From Ruminococcaceae bacterium UBA1036 (lineage in GTDB: Bacteria > Bacillota > Clostridia > Oscillospirales > Acutalibacteraceae), in NCBI GenBank assembly GCA_002316805.1, contig DCEF01000011.1, positions 1 through 64,000 on the forward strand: a stretch of DNA of 64,000 nucleotides. Direction: 5' to 3'. This document shows positions 7,766-16,691 of this stretch, one piece after another. Within the stretch, counting starts at the first letter, position 1; every line of letters begins with the position of its first letter. Position numbers and translations under genes: made by a program. Below the pieces are notes generated by a model, which saw only the letters and a program-made list of their open reading frames with translations, was not told the origin of the DNA and searched no databases.

Positions 7766-8629
7766 CTAAACAGTATGCTCCTCAATATATGTGCTAAGCA
7801 GAGGATAATATTTTGCCTTCAGGTGAACACCGTCGCCCGAATACTCTTCATGCATATTGCCGTTCCCGTCATCAATGGCAGAGTCTATGTTGAGGTAAAA
7901 AACGTTTTTCCCATCTGCAAGTGTTTTAAGGCCGCTGTTGCGCTTTCTTACATTTGTATTATTAAAAACAGATTCCCCTGAAGCCTTGCTCGGCGTAACA
8001 TAAAGGATAGATTGGATATAAATCACAGCATCCGGCTGCAGAGACCGTATTTTTGTAACTGCGTTCGAATAGTGACGCACGAAGTAATCTGTACTTCCTG
8101 TGCCAATTTCGTTTATACCAAGAAGCATATAGATTTTTCCATATTTTTTCTTTCTCAAGGTCTGCTCAAGAGTAAGGCCTGTTGAAAAATCCGTTTTCGG
8201 ATGCTCAAAAAGCTGGTAAATGCTGAGCCCCACGTGGCAAAAATAGCTGGCATTGTCGATGCCACCATAGTCTTTAAAGCCCTCCGTAAGGCTGTCGCCC
8301 ACGAAAAGTGCATCGCTGAAATATTCCTTTCCGGATGATTTAAAACCCGATGCCCTTTTTTGAGCACTGCTGCCTGGCTTATGCTGCATATGTGATGCGG
8401 CAGAACCGGCAGACGAAACAGTTTTACTGCTGCCCGCAACATTAGATGGGGCGCATGAAGAAGATACCGCCGACTGCGGCAGTGATGAGGAGACATTGCC
8501 GTGCGTCTCCTGAGCCTTGTTTCCAGCAGCAGGAAAAGCAAAGCTTTTAACCACCACTGTAGCAGCAACCACCAAAGCAATAACAATAGTCACCATCACA
8601 AGCGGACATTTTTTCATAAAAGCTTTCAT
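7766..8629 (-). CDS. Membrane-anchored SGNH (GDSL) hydrolase/acetyltransferase
   Basis: About 287 residues. An N-terminal membrane anchor (MVTIVIALVVAATVVV) and a Ser/Ala-rich spacer precede an SGNH domain. Block I is FVGDSLTEGF with the catalytic serine, block III is LLGINEIG, and the catalytic Asp/His pair is DGVHLK near the C-terminus. The gene lies immediately downstream of an MBOAT acyltransferase with 16 bases between them. MBOAT plus extracytoplasmic SGNH pairs transfer acetyl groups across the membrane onto cell-wall or exopolysaccharide sugars (AlgI/AlgJ- and PatA/PatB-like). The polymer acetylated here is unknown. ATG 8629 has GAAGG upstream; longer readings overlap the MBOAT gene. 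Confidence 0.85.
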   Translation of the reverse strand: MKAFMKKCPLVMVTIVIALVVAATVVVKSFAFPAAGNKAQETHGNVSSSLPQSAVSSSCAPSNVAGSSKTVSSAGSAASHMQHKPGSSAQKRASGFKSSGKEYFSDALFVGDSLTEGFKDYGGIDNASYFCHVGLSIYQLFEHPKTDFSTGLTLEQTLRKKKYGKIYMLLGINEIGTGSTDYFVRHYSNAVTKIRSLQPDAVIYIQSILYVTPSKASGESVFNNTNVRKRNSGLKTLADGKNVFYLNIDSAIDDGNGNMHEEYSGDGVHLKAKYYPLLSTYIEEHTV

Positions 8630-8645
8630 TATGTTTGGCCTTCCC

Positions 8646-9983
8646 TTAAAACTGCAGATACATAAACGGATTGCTTGCACTCCTGTGTATTGAAACAACA
8701 CACACCCAAAACAGGACGGAAAGTATGGCAACAACAGCTTTCTGGTATTTCTTCGTGCCCAGCAGAAATTTTTCAGGCTGTGGGAAAAGGCATGCAACAC
8801 CAGCCAGCAGATATGGCGCATAACTGAGCCCATACTCTGAAAAGTCACATAAGTTGACATCTATGCCCGCCGAAACAACCGGAAACAGGCGGGAAAAATA
8901 AATCCCAATAGATGAAACATCGGTGTTAGCAAACAGCATCCATGTCAGCGGAATAACAAGCAGCAGATAAATATGCCCGACAATCGGGTGGCTGTCAAGC
9001 CATTTCCTGAGGAAAAGCTTTTCAATGGCAATGAGTACAAAAAGCGAAAGGCCCCAGAAAACGAAGTTCCATTTTACGCCGTGCCACAACCCGGTCAGCG
9101 TCCAGACAACAAGCAGGTTTAAAATCGTGCGCTTTATTCCGGCTCGGCTACCGCCAAGCGGAATATAGATGTAGTCGCGGAACCATCTGCCGAGCGTCGC
9201 ATGCCAGCGGCGATAAAATTCCGAAACGGATGTTGAGCCATAAGGTGTAACGAAGTTTTTCGGCAGCATAAAACCGAACATACGCCCTATGCCGATAGCC
9301 ATGAGCGAGTAGCCGTGAAAGTCAAAATAGAGCTGCAGCGTATAAGCCCACATGCCGAGCCATGCCATAGGCGTTGAAACAGATTCATAGCCGATAATCG
9401 AAAGCTGCTTCCACAGCCCGCTTATTTTATCGGCAAGGAGGACTTTATACGATAGGCCGACCACGAAAATGCGGAACCCATATTCGAGGTTTTCCTTTTG
9501 GCATACATGGCGCTTAAGCTGATCTGATACTTCATCATAGCGCGTTATTGGCCCTTCCTGCAGCTTTGGAAATAAAAACGTGTATGTGCCGAACCGCAAA
9601 AGGGAATCCTCGCGCGGTATATCGTTTCGGTAAACGTCGATCTGGTAAGCAATTATCTGGAACGTGTAAAAACTGATCCCGACCGGAATCGGGGGATGGC
9701 ATTTAAACCATACCAGTAGCGCCACATTAGCCGCTACGGTCAGCGCAAACATTTCACGCCTGTGTGGATTTTTGGCATTTTTACCGGAAAACAGGCCCGT
9801 CATAAAGTAATTTGCGATGGTGTCGGCCGCGAGAAGGCCAGTCTGCCACCATGAACCAAACCCGTAAAAAATTACGCTGCTTAGCAACAACACATAATTT
9901 TTATATTTTTCCGGCACAAGATAATAAGCGATCAAAGCACATGGCAAAAAAGCAAAAATAAAATACAGGTTGGGAAATGTCAA
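8646..9983 (-). CDS. MBOAT family membrane O-acyltransferase
   Basis: About 445 residues, polytopic membrane protein of the AlgI/DltB/PatA type that moves acyl groups across the membrane. Typical marks are VGISFYTFQIIAYQIDVYR, FPKLQEGPITRYDE, the RRWHATLGRWFRDYIYIPLGG region and the catalytic histidine in LTGLWHGVKWNFV. I prefer a TTG start at 9983 because AAAGGA is 9 bases upstream and the protein then starts MTFPNLYFIFAF, the normal family N-terminus. It forms a unit with the downstream SGNH gene for O-acetylation of an envelope polymer. Confidence 0.92.
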   Translation of the reverse strand: MTFPNLYFIFAFLPCALIAYYLVPEKYKNYVLLLSSVIFYGFGSWWQTGLLAADTIANYFMTGLFSGKNAKNPHRREMFALTVAANVALLVWFKCHPPIPVGISFYTFQIIAYQIDVYRNDIPREDSLLRFGTYTFLFPKLQEGPITRYDEVSDQLKRHVCQKENLEYGFRIFVVGLSYKVLLADKISGLWKQLSIIGYESVSTPMAWLGMWAYTLQLYFDFHGYSLMAIGIGRMFGFMLPKNFVTPYGSTSVSEFYRRWHATLGRWFRDYIYIPLGGSRAGIKRTILNLLVVWTLTGLWHGVKWNFVFWGLSLFVLIAIEKLFLRKWLDSHPIVGHIYLLLVIPLTWMLFANTDVSSIGIYFSRLFPVVSAGIDVNLCDFSEYGLSYAPYLLAGVACLFPQPEKFLLGTKKYQKAVVAILSVLFWVCVVSIHRSASNPFMYLQF

Positions 9984-10354
9984 ACTGTCGCATCCTTTCC
10001 GACAGCTGATAACTCCTTTGCCATGTGCCTGCAAACAGACATACACAGTATGGAATCTGGAAAATCCATTTATGTAAATCTCCCACGATATTTTTTTAAT
10101 TTTCTAATATGAAAACCTTATTTATAATTATACACGGTTAAAGGAAGCCTATCAAGAAAAAAAAGTTACATAATCAGAAAGTTTTCAGCAAAGTTTTTGA
10201 CTTTTTTGCCTGATTGGGAATTCAGCGCTTAAAGTCTGCATTTGAAAGCAATGGCTGTGCCTTTCTCTATTTAGTTGGTGCTGGAAAATTACGGCACAAA
10301 AGGCTAATAAAACATAGGAGCTTACGCAGTCGGTATGAAAAGCATTAATTCGGT
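9984..10354. other. Intergenic region, no gene recognised
   Basis: About 370 bases upstream of the MBOAT gene. It is A/T-rich near 10085-10170, where the MBOAT promoter probably lies, but I see no convincing -35/-10 pair, RNA gene or coding frame. Confidence 0.5.
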
Positions 10355-10495
10355 TTATTTCTCTGCTTTTATGAATTTCTGCTTTATGGCATCAAGGGTG
10401 GTAAAAGTCTTTTCACCTTTGCTGGACCTGCCGGCAGCCCTGCTCTTTGTAAGCCAAACAACTTATCCCTCGCCAAATTTTTTATGATAAACGGC
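10355..10495 (-). pseudogene. Decayed C-terminal tail of the helicase gene (HKKFGEG domain)
   Basis: Directly in frame after the helicase stop codon, the minus strand reads AVYHKKFGEG, a TAA stop, then VVWLTKSRAAGRSSKGEKTF and TLDAIKQKFIKAEK before a final stop at 10355. The HxKFGEGxV...KxFxxxDAxxxxF pattern is a well-known small beta domain found at the C-terminus of many helicases. It suggests the helicase was once about 47 residues longer and has been shortened by two nonsense codons, perhaps with a small internal loss. Readthrough cannot be excluded. Confidence 0.6.
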
Positions 10496-13153
10496 TTAAT
10501 CTGACTTCAAGCTTAAGATACCTGTTTCGTATTCTTTGCCACCGGATTTTGAATGTTGTGCTGTGGTGGAAGATTTTTTTGCAGGCGGGGCAATTTCCGT
10601 CGCTTTCTGCTGCTTTGCCAATTCATCGTAATCTTCACGCGACAGGACCGTATCGTACAGCCCAACCCGTTCATTGGCGTGCCTGTTTATGCCGGTATAG
10701 TTAAGGCTCGCATCTTCATAGCGCTTGAACATATAAACCGATTCATTCATAAGACTGCTGTTAAATACGTTCAGCGAAACGAGAAGCTCAAAATCTTCGA
10801 CTTCCAGCCCCGTAACTTTTTTGAAAAGGCCGGGTTCAAGTTTTGTAATAACATCATGCAAAGTCTCCTCGCGAAAATCTGAAAGATACATAAATATCGG
10901 AATACGCGTGGCAAATCCCATCAGCTTTCTCTGAATCTCGCGGCGTTTGGACTTATACTCTTTCTCCTCATCGGTAAGGGTTTTCTTTTCTTCCGGCGTG
11001 ATTCTTTCTTTTTCTTTCCTTACGTTTTTAACAGCTTCCGACTTATTAATTATCATGTTGATATCATTGCCAAGGTTTATATTCCTGAAACCTTCGATTT
11101 TGTTCATGGCTTCAAGCGCTTTCGGATTGCTTAAAATTCTGGCCAATGTCTCGTTGTCAACATTGACAAGCAGTGCACTTCCCCAGCGCCTCGCAAGCAT
11201 CGTCGTTGATGTGCCGGTCACAGCAAAACTGAGTATATCCTCTGCATCAACCGGCACCATCGAGCTGCCGTCATATGCAAGGACAGGGAGAAAGTTTATA
11301 AATTCCCCAACCTTTTTTTCAAGGCTGCCCTCTTTGAGGTCAAGCTGGCAGCTGTACTCCGAAATCTCGTGGAGCGCGCGGTTAAGGGCAAAATCGAAAA
11401 CATAGCATTCATTCTTTATTATTTTTTCCTTGCCTGTGTCATCTGGCAAAGTCCACGGGCTCTGTACACGGAACGCCGCCTGAAAATACGTTTCAGGGCT
11501 TGAAAGATCCCTCAGCATAAATATCCCGGTCCACGGACGGACTGTTACGCCCGTTACAAGCTTGCCGCACGTAAGAGTAATAGTCTTTGTGTTGAGGGGG
11601 TCTTTGCCCATCGCCTTTCTCACCGGTTCAAGTGCCTGCTCGCCGTTGCCTACTTCCGGCCCCGCACAGACTACAACGTTGTAGCCGTGGTAAAAAGTAT
11701 TCTGCCGTTCTGCCAGAAGGTTCCGCATGGCATAGCATGAAGCCACATTCGGAAGAAACCAGACGGTATGTGTGAGAACACTCAGCAGCCGTGCATTCGA
11801 ATAAGGAAAGGCGGGCCTCTTGTTTTCCCCGAGCTTCAGCGCATCTACAGAGGATGGGAAGTATGCCCCGCGGATAAAATCGAGCCATTTCTGCACATAT
11901 TCCTTATGCACGAACTCGGCGCTGTCGCCGTTGCCCTTTGCCGCGAAGAAAGTATTGAGGCCAAATTCGTCGGATTCGCCTTTCCTCGCGATTTTCTCCA
12001 CCTCATCCGGAATTTTATACGCCATCAAAACCATGCGCGGCAAAGTGGCATATGGGCTTTCAGGATCGCTGCGGTGTTCTTCTTTTTCCCTTTGCTCGTC
12101 CGAGTACGTCCAGCTGAAAATCTGGTTCTCACCAAATTCACCACAGCTAAGCGCCCGAAACGGCGTGCCGGAAAGAAAGAGGTAGTATGAAGTCGTAATT
12201 GGCAGAAATGTTTCGTTGTAGGCATCGCCCGCTTCTTCTTTTTGGTATTTCTCCACGTCGAATGAGTCGTACTCGTCCTCGTCTTCCTGCTCGAACAGCT
12301 TTTTAGCGTTTGCGCGCCACGCGCCAAAATGGTATTCGTCAAATATTACAATGTCCCAGTTCATGGTATGGATCCACTCGTTGGACGCTTTGATTCCTCC
12401 TGTTTGCTTATTGACGCCGAGAAGATTCTGGAACGAACCGAAGCATACAATCGGCCTGCTTTTGTCGGCTTTTTCGTACTGTTCATCCATTGGAGGCTCT
12501 TGTATGTCACGCGGCCGGCAGATAAACTGCCAGCCTTCAAAGTCTACGTGCGTCAGTAGGTCTTCACGCCACGCGCTCTGTGCCGCAGGCTTAAAAGTTA
12601 AAATCAAAATGCGCTTCAGTTTCATACGCTTCGCGAGCTCATATGCCGCAAACGTTTTGCCAAAGCGCATTTTAGCATTCCACAGAAATTTAGGCGCATG
12701 ACTTGGCCGTGCTTTCCGCTCCGACTCATAATATCTTATCGTCCGCCCAACCGCATCTTCCTGCTCAGGCCTCATTTTAAATGTTTTCGTCCGGTTTTCA
12801 GCATTATCCGTACCGCTGCGCACGGCAATAACCGCCGCCCTCACGTCGTTCAGCGTGCAGCGGTACCATTCCCCACCTACGCACTCTATGCCGCGTTTTT
12901 TCAGCGCGCGGTGGACGTCTTTGTCTGTAAAGGCGGTGCCATCAGGGTACATTGCCGGTTCCCGCAAGACGATCCTGTAAGGTACGCTGCCGTCAGGCCG
13001 CTTCACCGGATACTGCTGCGCTACTCGTTTTTCCACACCTATAGCCGTATACCCGACTTTCAAAAGCCCCTTGTATTTTGGGTTGTTTTCCTCATATGCG
13101 TAAATCATCGGGTGAATTTCCGGGCGCTGGGCAAAAAAGTCATTTTTGGCCAT
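10496..13153 (-). CDS. GIY-YIG-like/superfamily 2 helicase protein of a restriction-type operon
   Basis: About 885 residues. Residues 15-110 resemble a GIY-YIG/T5orf172-type nuclease module (IYAYEENNP, KGLLKVGYTA). A DEAD/DEAH-like SF2 motor follows: Walker A variant NAKMRFGKT (about 160-168), Walker B FDEYHFG (about 271-277), motif III SGTPFRAL (about 328-335), motif V LVTGVTVRPW and motif VI QAAFRVQSP. Such a protein would translocate DNA and probably cut it. The ATG at 13153 is chosen because GAAGGT lies just upstream; it overlaps the methylase gene by 14 bases, indicating translational coupling. Together with the two methylase genes it looks like a restriction-modification or related defence operon. 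The gene may be C-terminally shortened. Confidence 0.8.
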   Translation of the reverse strand: MAKNDFFAQRPEIHPMIYAYEENNPKYKGLLKVGYTAIGVEKRVAQQYPVKRPDGSVPYRIVLREPAMYPDGTAFTDKDVHRALKKRGIECVGGEWYRCTLNDVRAAVIAVRSGTDNAENRTKTFKMRPEQEDAVGRTIRYYESERKARPSHAPKFLWNAKMRFGKTFAAYELAKRMKLKRILILTFKPAAQSAWREDLLTHVDFEGWQFICRPRDIQEPPMDEQYEKADKSRPIVCFGSFQNLLGVNKQTGGIKASNEWIHTMNWDIVIFDEYHFGAWRANAKKLFEQEDEDEYDSFDVEKYQKEEAGDAYNETFLPITTSYYLFLSGTPFRALSCGEFGENQIFSWTYSDEQREKEEHRSDPESPYATLPRMVLMAYKIPDEVEKIARKGESDEFGLNTFFAAKGNGDSAEFVHKEYVQKWLDFIRGAYFPSSVDALKLGENKRPAFPYSNARLLSVLTHTVWFLPNVASCYAMRNLLAERQNTFYHGYNVVVCAGPEVGNGEQALEPVRKAMGKDPLNTKTITLTCGKLVTGVTVRPWTGIFMLRDLSSPETYFQAAFRVQSPWTLPDDTGKEKIIKNECYVFDFALNRALHEISEYSCQLDLKEGSLEKKVGEFINFLPVLAYDGSSMVPVDAEDILSFAVTGTSTTMLARRWGSALLVNVDNETLARILSNPKALEAMNKIEGFRNINLGNDINMIINKSEAVKNVRKEKERITPEEKKTLTDEEKEYKSKRREIQRKLMGFATRIPIFMYLSDFREETLHDVITKLEPGLFKKVTGLEVEDFELLVSLNVFNSSLMNESVYMFKRYEDASLNYTGINRHANERVGLYDTVLSREDYDELAKQQKATEIAPPAKKSSTTAQHSKSGGKEYETGILSLKSD

Positions 13154-14684
13154 TCGTTTCACCTTCAGCAGTTTTCATTGGCTTTATCATAGATTCAATA
13201 AAGTTGATTTCTGTTTCCGTCAATCCATACTTTGCATATAACTCTTTGTCAGTCCATGGCTTTGAAAAGTCCTGAATGGGGACAAAAGAATAGACCTGCG
13301 CCGCAGCATGCTGAGATGTTTTCTTGAGCATCACCAAAAAGCGGAAAAACTTTGTGCAGATATATGAAATGGCATTTTTCGCCTGGCATTCCGTTTCAAA
13401 CGGTCCAATCACAACGTATGTTTCGGAACAGCATGTCCCCCGTTCTCCCAAAATTGGTTTCCCAAGAATTTGATGTGGATAATTGTCACCCGCGTTATAT
13501 GCCGCAGATATATAAATCTTATATTTATCGACCCATTCCTGGTTGCGAAGTACAACAGAACGCTTGATATACCCCACCCCACCGTTCTGATACAGTTTTA
13601 CAGCCCCGCTGAAAGGCTCTTTCTTGCCATGAGCATAAGTCCGCAGGCCAAATGGTTTCTGCGAGCTAACAAGAGAATCGAACGTATGTTCTCCAACTTG
13701 AAAGACTTTCTGATAAATTGAAACGCCTTGGTTATACCGTATGAAGACGTCACTGGTACCTTCCTGTAAGTAACGTTCTGACAATTCCGCAACCTGGCCG
13801 CTGGTATGAGTATATATTTTACATTTCCCCTGGTCATCGCGGTCCCAGAGAAAATAGCAGATTCCGCCTTTGATTTCGACTTCGCTGCCGAAGCAGTCCG
13901 TTGAATTCAAAAAATCGTGAAGGACTCTGATGCGCTTGTCGGTTATCATTTCATGGCGAAAGTTGTCCAATCTCTTCCCGCCGCCGTACCATCTGGCAGG
14001 GATAATCATAGAAAGATAGCGCGGATTTAACTTTTTCGCTTGTTCAACAAATTTTTGATAAATCGGCGTTGCGCTTGCTTTGGCTCCCCCGTCGCTGAGC
14101 TGGTACGGCGGATTGCCTATAATTACATCGAACTTCATTTTAAAAATGTCCTCCGGTCTTGTCGTATGTATAAACTCATAAGCGTAGGACTCAAGCCCTT
14201 TGCGCTTTACGTCCCCAAATTTTTCTTCCGAGGCGCCGCAGAAAACGCAGTGCCCATTTTTCCAGCGGTGCCGCATATTTTTATAGCGGATATTCCCTTC
14301 CGGATTGTCAAACTTCGTAACAGAGTAATATCCGTTAGGATATTTCGAGCAATAAAGGCTCCTGCGCGCCATAAGGCTTGTAAGCTCCGTTATGGCGATA
14401 CCGAAAATCTGCCTATGAAAAATATGGTCGCGCCGTGCCTGCTCGTCCGGAATCGACGTAGCAAGCCCTTTCATCAGGCGCTTTGCAATTTCGCGCAAAA
14501 ACACGCCTGTTTTGCATACGGGGTCAAGGAAAGTTGTACCCGGATTTTCGAACAGCTCCTGAGGCAGCATGTCAAGCATTGCCTTGGCGACCTTCGGCGG
14601 CGTGAATACCTCATCGTTGCTGAGGTTGGCAAGGCATGAGAGCACGTCTGGCTTATAGGTGGCCATGTATCGGGATTTACTCAT
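13140..14684 (-). CDS. Eco57I-type N6-adenine DNA methyltransferase
   Basis: A 514-residue gamma-class adenine methylase. The SAM-binding motif I is FLDPVCKTGVFL (about 52-63), and the catalytic motif IV is IIGNPPYQL (about 188-196). The C-terminal half has Eco57I/TaqI-like target-recognition character (SMIIPARWYGGG, GGICYFLWDRD). It should methylate adenine to protect host DNA. Its start overlaps the end of the upstream methylase-like gene by 8 bases and its end overlaps the helicase gene, so the three are tightly coupled. A cysteine pair CVFCG near 147-150 sits inside an insert between motifs I and IV and may bind a metal with nearby cysteines. Confidence 0.88.
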   Translation of the reverse strand: MSKSRYMATYKPDVLSCLANLSNDEVFTPPKVAKAMLDMLPQELFENPGTTFLDPVCKTGVFLREIAKRLMKGLATSIPDEQARRDHIFHRQIFGIAITELTSLMARRSLYCSKYPNGYYSVTKFDNPEGNIRYKNMRHRWKNGHCVFCGASEEKFGDVKRKGLESYAYEFIHTTRPEDIFKMKFDVIIGNPPYQLSDGGAKASATPIYQKFVEQAKKLNPRYLSMIIPARWYGGGKRLDNFRHEMITDKRIRVLHDFLNSTDCFGSEVEIKGGICYFLWDRDDQGKCKIYTHTSGQVAELSERYLQEGTSDVFIRYNQGVSIYQKVFQVGEHTFDSLVSSQKPFGLRTYAHGKKEPFSGAVKLYQNGGVGYIKRSVVLRNQEWVDKYKIYISAAYNAGDNYPHQILGKPILGERGTCCSETYVVIGPFETECQAKNAISYICTKFFRFLVMLKKTSQHAAAQVYSFVPIQDFSKPWTDKELYAKYGLTETEINFIESMIKPMKTAEGETNGQK

Positions 14685-15399
14685 ACCGCTGCACTTCCCG
14701 ATAGTCGGTCAGAGGGAATTCCCTTATTGGCTTCGGTATGGCACTTCTTGCCTCGGGGTCATACTCCCAGTTCACCTCATTATCCGCGTTAACCTCATAT
14801 GAAGCAAGGCACATCTGGTCGTTTCTTGTGTCTTCCTTTCCTTGTTCTTTCATGAGCACGTCAAGGCGAAAATCGCGGCGCTTAACAAGATTTCCTGTCA
14901 CAAAAGACCATTCTGAAAAAATAATCGGTTTGCCATCGGTCATTTTCATATCAAGAGCATTTCCCCATAGAATATTGCGCTTCAAAATATATTTTACGGC
15001 AATGCGGCACGGCTCATTTGCCTCCTCCCGGCAGTTCGCAGTGTATGATTTATTCCAAATATTGAAAATGCGTCTGCGGCATTCTTTGACATTGTCTTCG
15101 AGAATATCTACGCCATATACGCTTGTTGCCGCCATCACCGCATATTTTTCAAAGTCTGCCGGATTTTTCCCATACTGTTTTTTTACTGCAGCAAGCTTGC
15201 GGCGCATTATCTCTGCAAGGAAGTTGCCGTTGCCGCAGGCCGGTTCCAAAAAGCGGCTGTCTATGCGTTCTGTTTCTGTTTTTACTAAGTCAAGCATTGC
15301 ATTTACTTCACGGTCTGCTGTAAAGACTTCTCCGTGGTCTGCAACGCGTTTTTTTGATTTTACCTGCTTCTGTACCATAAATAATGCAGCCCCATTCAT
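14677..15399 (-). CDS. Methyltransferase-like protein lacking the NPPY motif
   Basis: A 240-residue protein with a clear SAM-binding motif I (RFLEPACGNGNFL, about 49-61) and an acidic motif II-like segment (VYGVDILEDNV). At the place of the catalytic NPPY it has SFVTGNLVKRRDF (about 164-176), and it ends shortly after with no target-recognition domain. It is therefore unlikely to be an active methylase alone. It may be a structural or regulatory partner of the 514-residue methylase, with the two forming a split enzyme. The start is uncertain: ATG 15399 and ATG 15378 are both possible and neither has an ideal ribosome site. Confidence 0.75.
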   Translation of the reverse strand: MNGAALFMVQKQVKSKKRVADHGEVFTADREVNAMLDLVKTETERIDSRFLEPACGNGNFLAEIMRRKLAAVKKQYGKNPADFEKYAVMAATSVYGVDILEDNVKECRRRIFNIWNKSYTANCREEANEPCRIAVKYILKRNILWGNALDMKMTDGKPIIFSEWSFVTGNLVKRRDFRLDVLMKEQGKEDTRNDQMCLASYEVNADNEVNWEYDPEARSAIPKPIREFPLTDYREVQRYE

Positions 15400-15417
15400 C
15401 CTACATTTAATGCCTGC

Positions 15418-15618
15418 TCACTTAAACATCTTAAACAGGCTTACTGAAGTTTTATGATAAATTTTATTGTATGCAGCCTTCCTTGGGTTGGTAAGCCATC
15501 CCATGCCCTTGCGCCCATATCCGGGGATAAATGCTTTTTTCACCGCGCGCTTTGCCCTTCCCGCTGTCCGTGCTGACAGCGATTTTTTCAGCGAAGGTGT
15601 GCGAATTCCATACTTCAA
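15418..15618 (-). CDS. Small basic protein at the head of the methylase/helicase operon
   Basis: About 66 residues, very rich in Lys and Arg, with PSLKKSLSARTAG and GYGRKGMGWLTNPRKAAYN as the most distinctive stretches. I recognise this only as a conserved hypothetical type seen in Firmicutes, with no known role. The TTG at 15618 is preferred because AAGGGA lies 9 bases upstream; the in-frame GTG at 15627 abuts that site. It ends 18 bases before the methylase-like gene on the same strand, so it is probably in the operon. A DNA- or RNA-binding accessory protein is possible. Confidence 0.55.
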   Translation of the reverse strand: MKYGIRTPSLKKSLSARTAGRAKRAVKKAFIPGYGRKGMGWLTNPRKAAYNKIYHKTSVSLFKMFK

Positions 15619-15726
15619 AAAGAACACTCCCTTTTAAAAGCAAATAAAAAATATTACCGGCCTGCTAATGCTAAACCAATTATATTCCTGCAGAATATAT
15701 TTGACAATACAGTCACATTCCAAGTC

Positions 15727-15757
15727 AAAAAAAGCGCCGGCGTTTTTTCCGGCACTG
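15727..15757 (-). terminator. Intrinsic terminator after the LacI-family gene
   Basis: On the minus strand a G+C-rich stem (AGTGCCGG with CCGGCGCT) is followed by seven T residues, just beyond the stop of the LacI-family gene. Confidence 0.75.
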
Positions 15758-15770
15758 CCTTTAAGTATCT

Positions 15771-16691
15771 TTATGCCGGCTCGCTATCTAAAAGGATGCA
15801 GTTATTGCCTCCTGGCCGGTAGCCAAACGATATCATATTCTTCATGGTTTTCACCGCGACTGAAGCGACGGCCCTGTTCGGTATCCGCAGCAAATTCATA
15901 TCGTGCGGCATCCATTCAGTGTTTTCGAGGCTCGAAACAACAACAATATCTTTTCTTGAGAAAAGGCTTTGCACCTGCATACCGAGCATGTCCCCCAGCA
16001 CAACGCCTTTCTGGCCTTTATGGTTCTGCAGAAAAGCTGCCATGCCGGCAGCATAGCCCGTGTTTATATATATGTCGCGTGGAAGGAAATAGTCCGTAAA
16101 CTGTTCCATCTGCTTTTGGCAGCAGAAATCCTCCGTTACAAGGAAAAGACGTTCTGAGTCAAGCATAGTCTTTGAGCGTGCAAGCAGCGATGGAAAATTT
16201 GGGCGTATTTCACAGAAAAGCGGGTTGCCTACCATGCAGTTAAGCAAAAGTATCGGCACGTAATAGTTTTTCAGCAGTTTCTTTACCGAGCAGTCGTCAA
16301 TATCAATCAGGAACACAGCATCAAGGCGGTGTTTTTTCAAAACGTCTGTCTCGCCTGGCAGGTCCTTTGTAACTATGAACACCGTCTCATAACCGGACTG
16401 CATAAGCTGATGGCTCAGCTCCGCCGCAAGGTCGTAGTACATTGCTTTTTTCCCAAAAGTATTATTTTCCTTAATGGTTATTATCACTGCCACAAGCCCA
16501 CTGCACGTTTTTTTTGATGTTTTGGGCGTGGGCGGTTCATAGTGCAACCGCGCAGCTGCCTCCAGCACCTTCAGCCGCGTTTTGTGGGTAATTTTTTCCT
16601 TTTCCGAGTGGTTCAGCACATAAGAAACAGTGGCGACGGAAATTCCGCACGCCTTCGCAATGTCGCGCATTGTCACCCTATGATTTTTCAT
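15771..16691 (-). CDS. LacI-family transcriptional regulator
   Basis: A 306-residue repressor or activator. The N-terminal helix-turn-helix is TMRDIAKACGISVATVSYVLN, cut here to its core IAKACGISVATVSYVLN, and the hinge helix region ARLHYEPP follows. The rest is a periplasmic-binding-like effector domain, more divergent than usual. ATG 16691 has GAGGG 9 bases upstream. No sugar genes lie next to it: murI is divergent on one side and the defence operon lies on the other, so its targets and ligand cannot be named from context. Confidence 0.85.
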   Translation of the reverse strand: MKNHRVTMRDIAKACGISVATVSYVLNHSEKEKITHKTRLKVLEAAARLHYEPPTPKTSKKTCSGLVAVIITIKENNTFGKKAMYYDLAAELSHQLMQSGYETVFIVTKDLPGETDVLKKHRLDAVFLIDIDDCSVKKLLKNYYVPILLLNCMVGNPLFCEIRPNFPSLLARSKTMLDSERLFLVTEDFCCQKQMEQFTDYFLPRDIYINTGYAAGMAAFLQNHKGQKGVVLGDMLGMQVQSLFSRKDIVVVSSLENTEWMPHDMNLLRIPNRAVASVAVKTMKNMISFGYRPGGNNCILLDSEPA

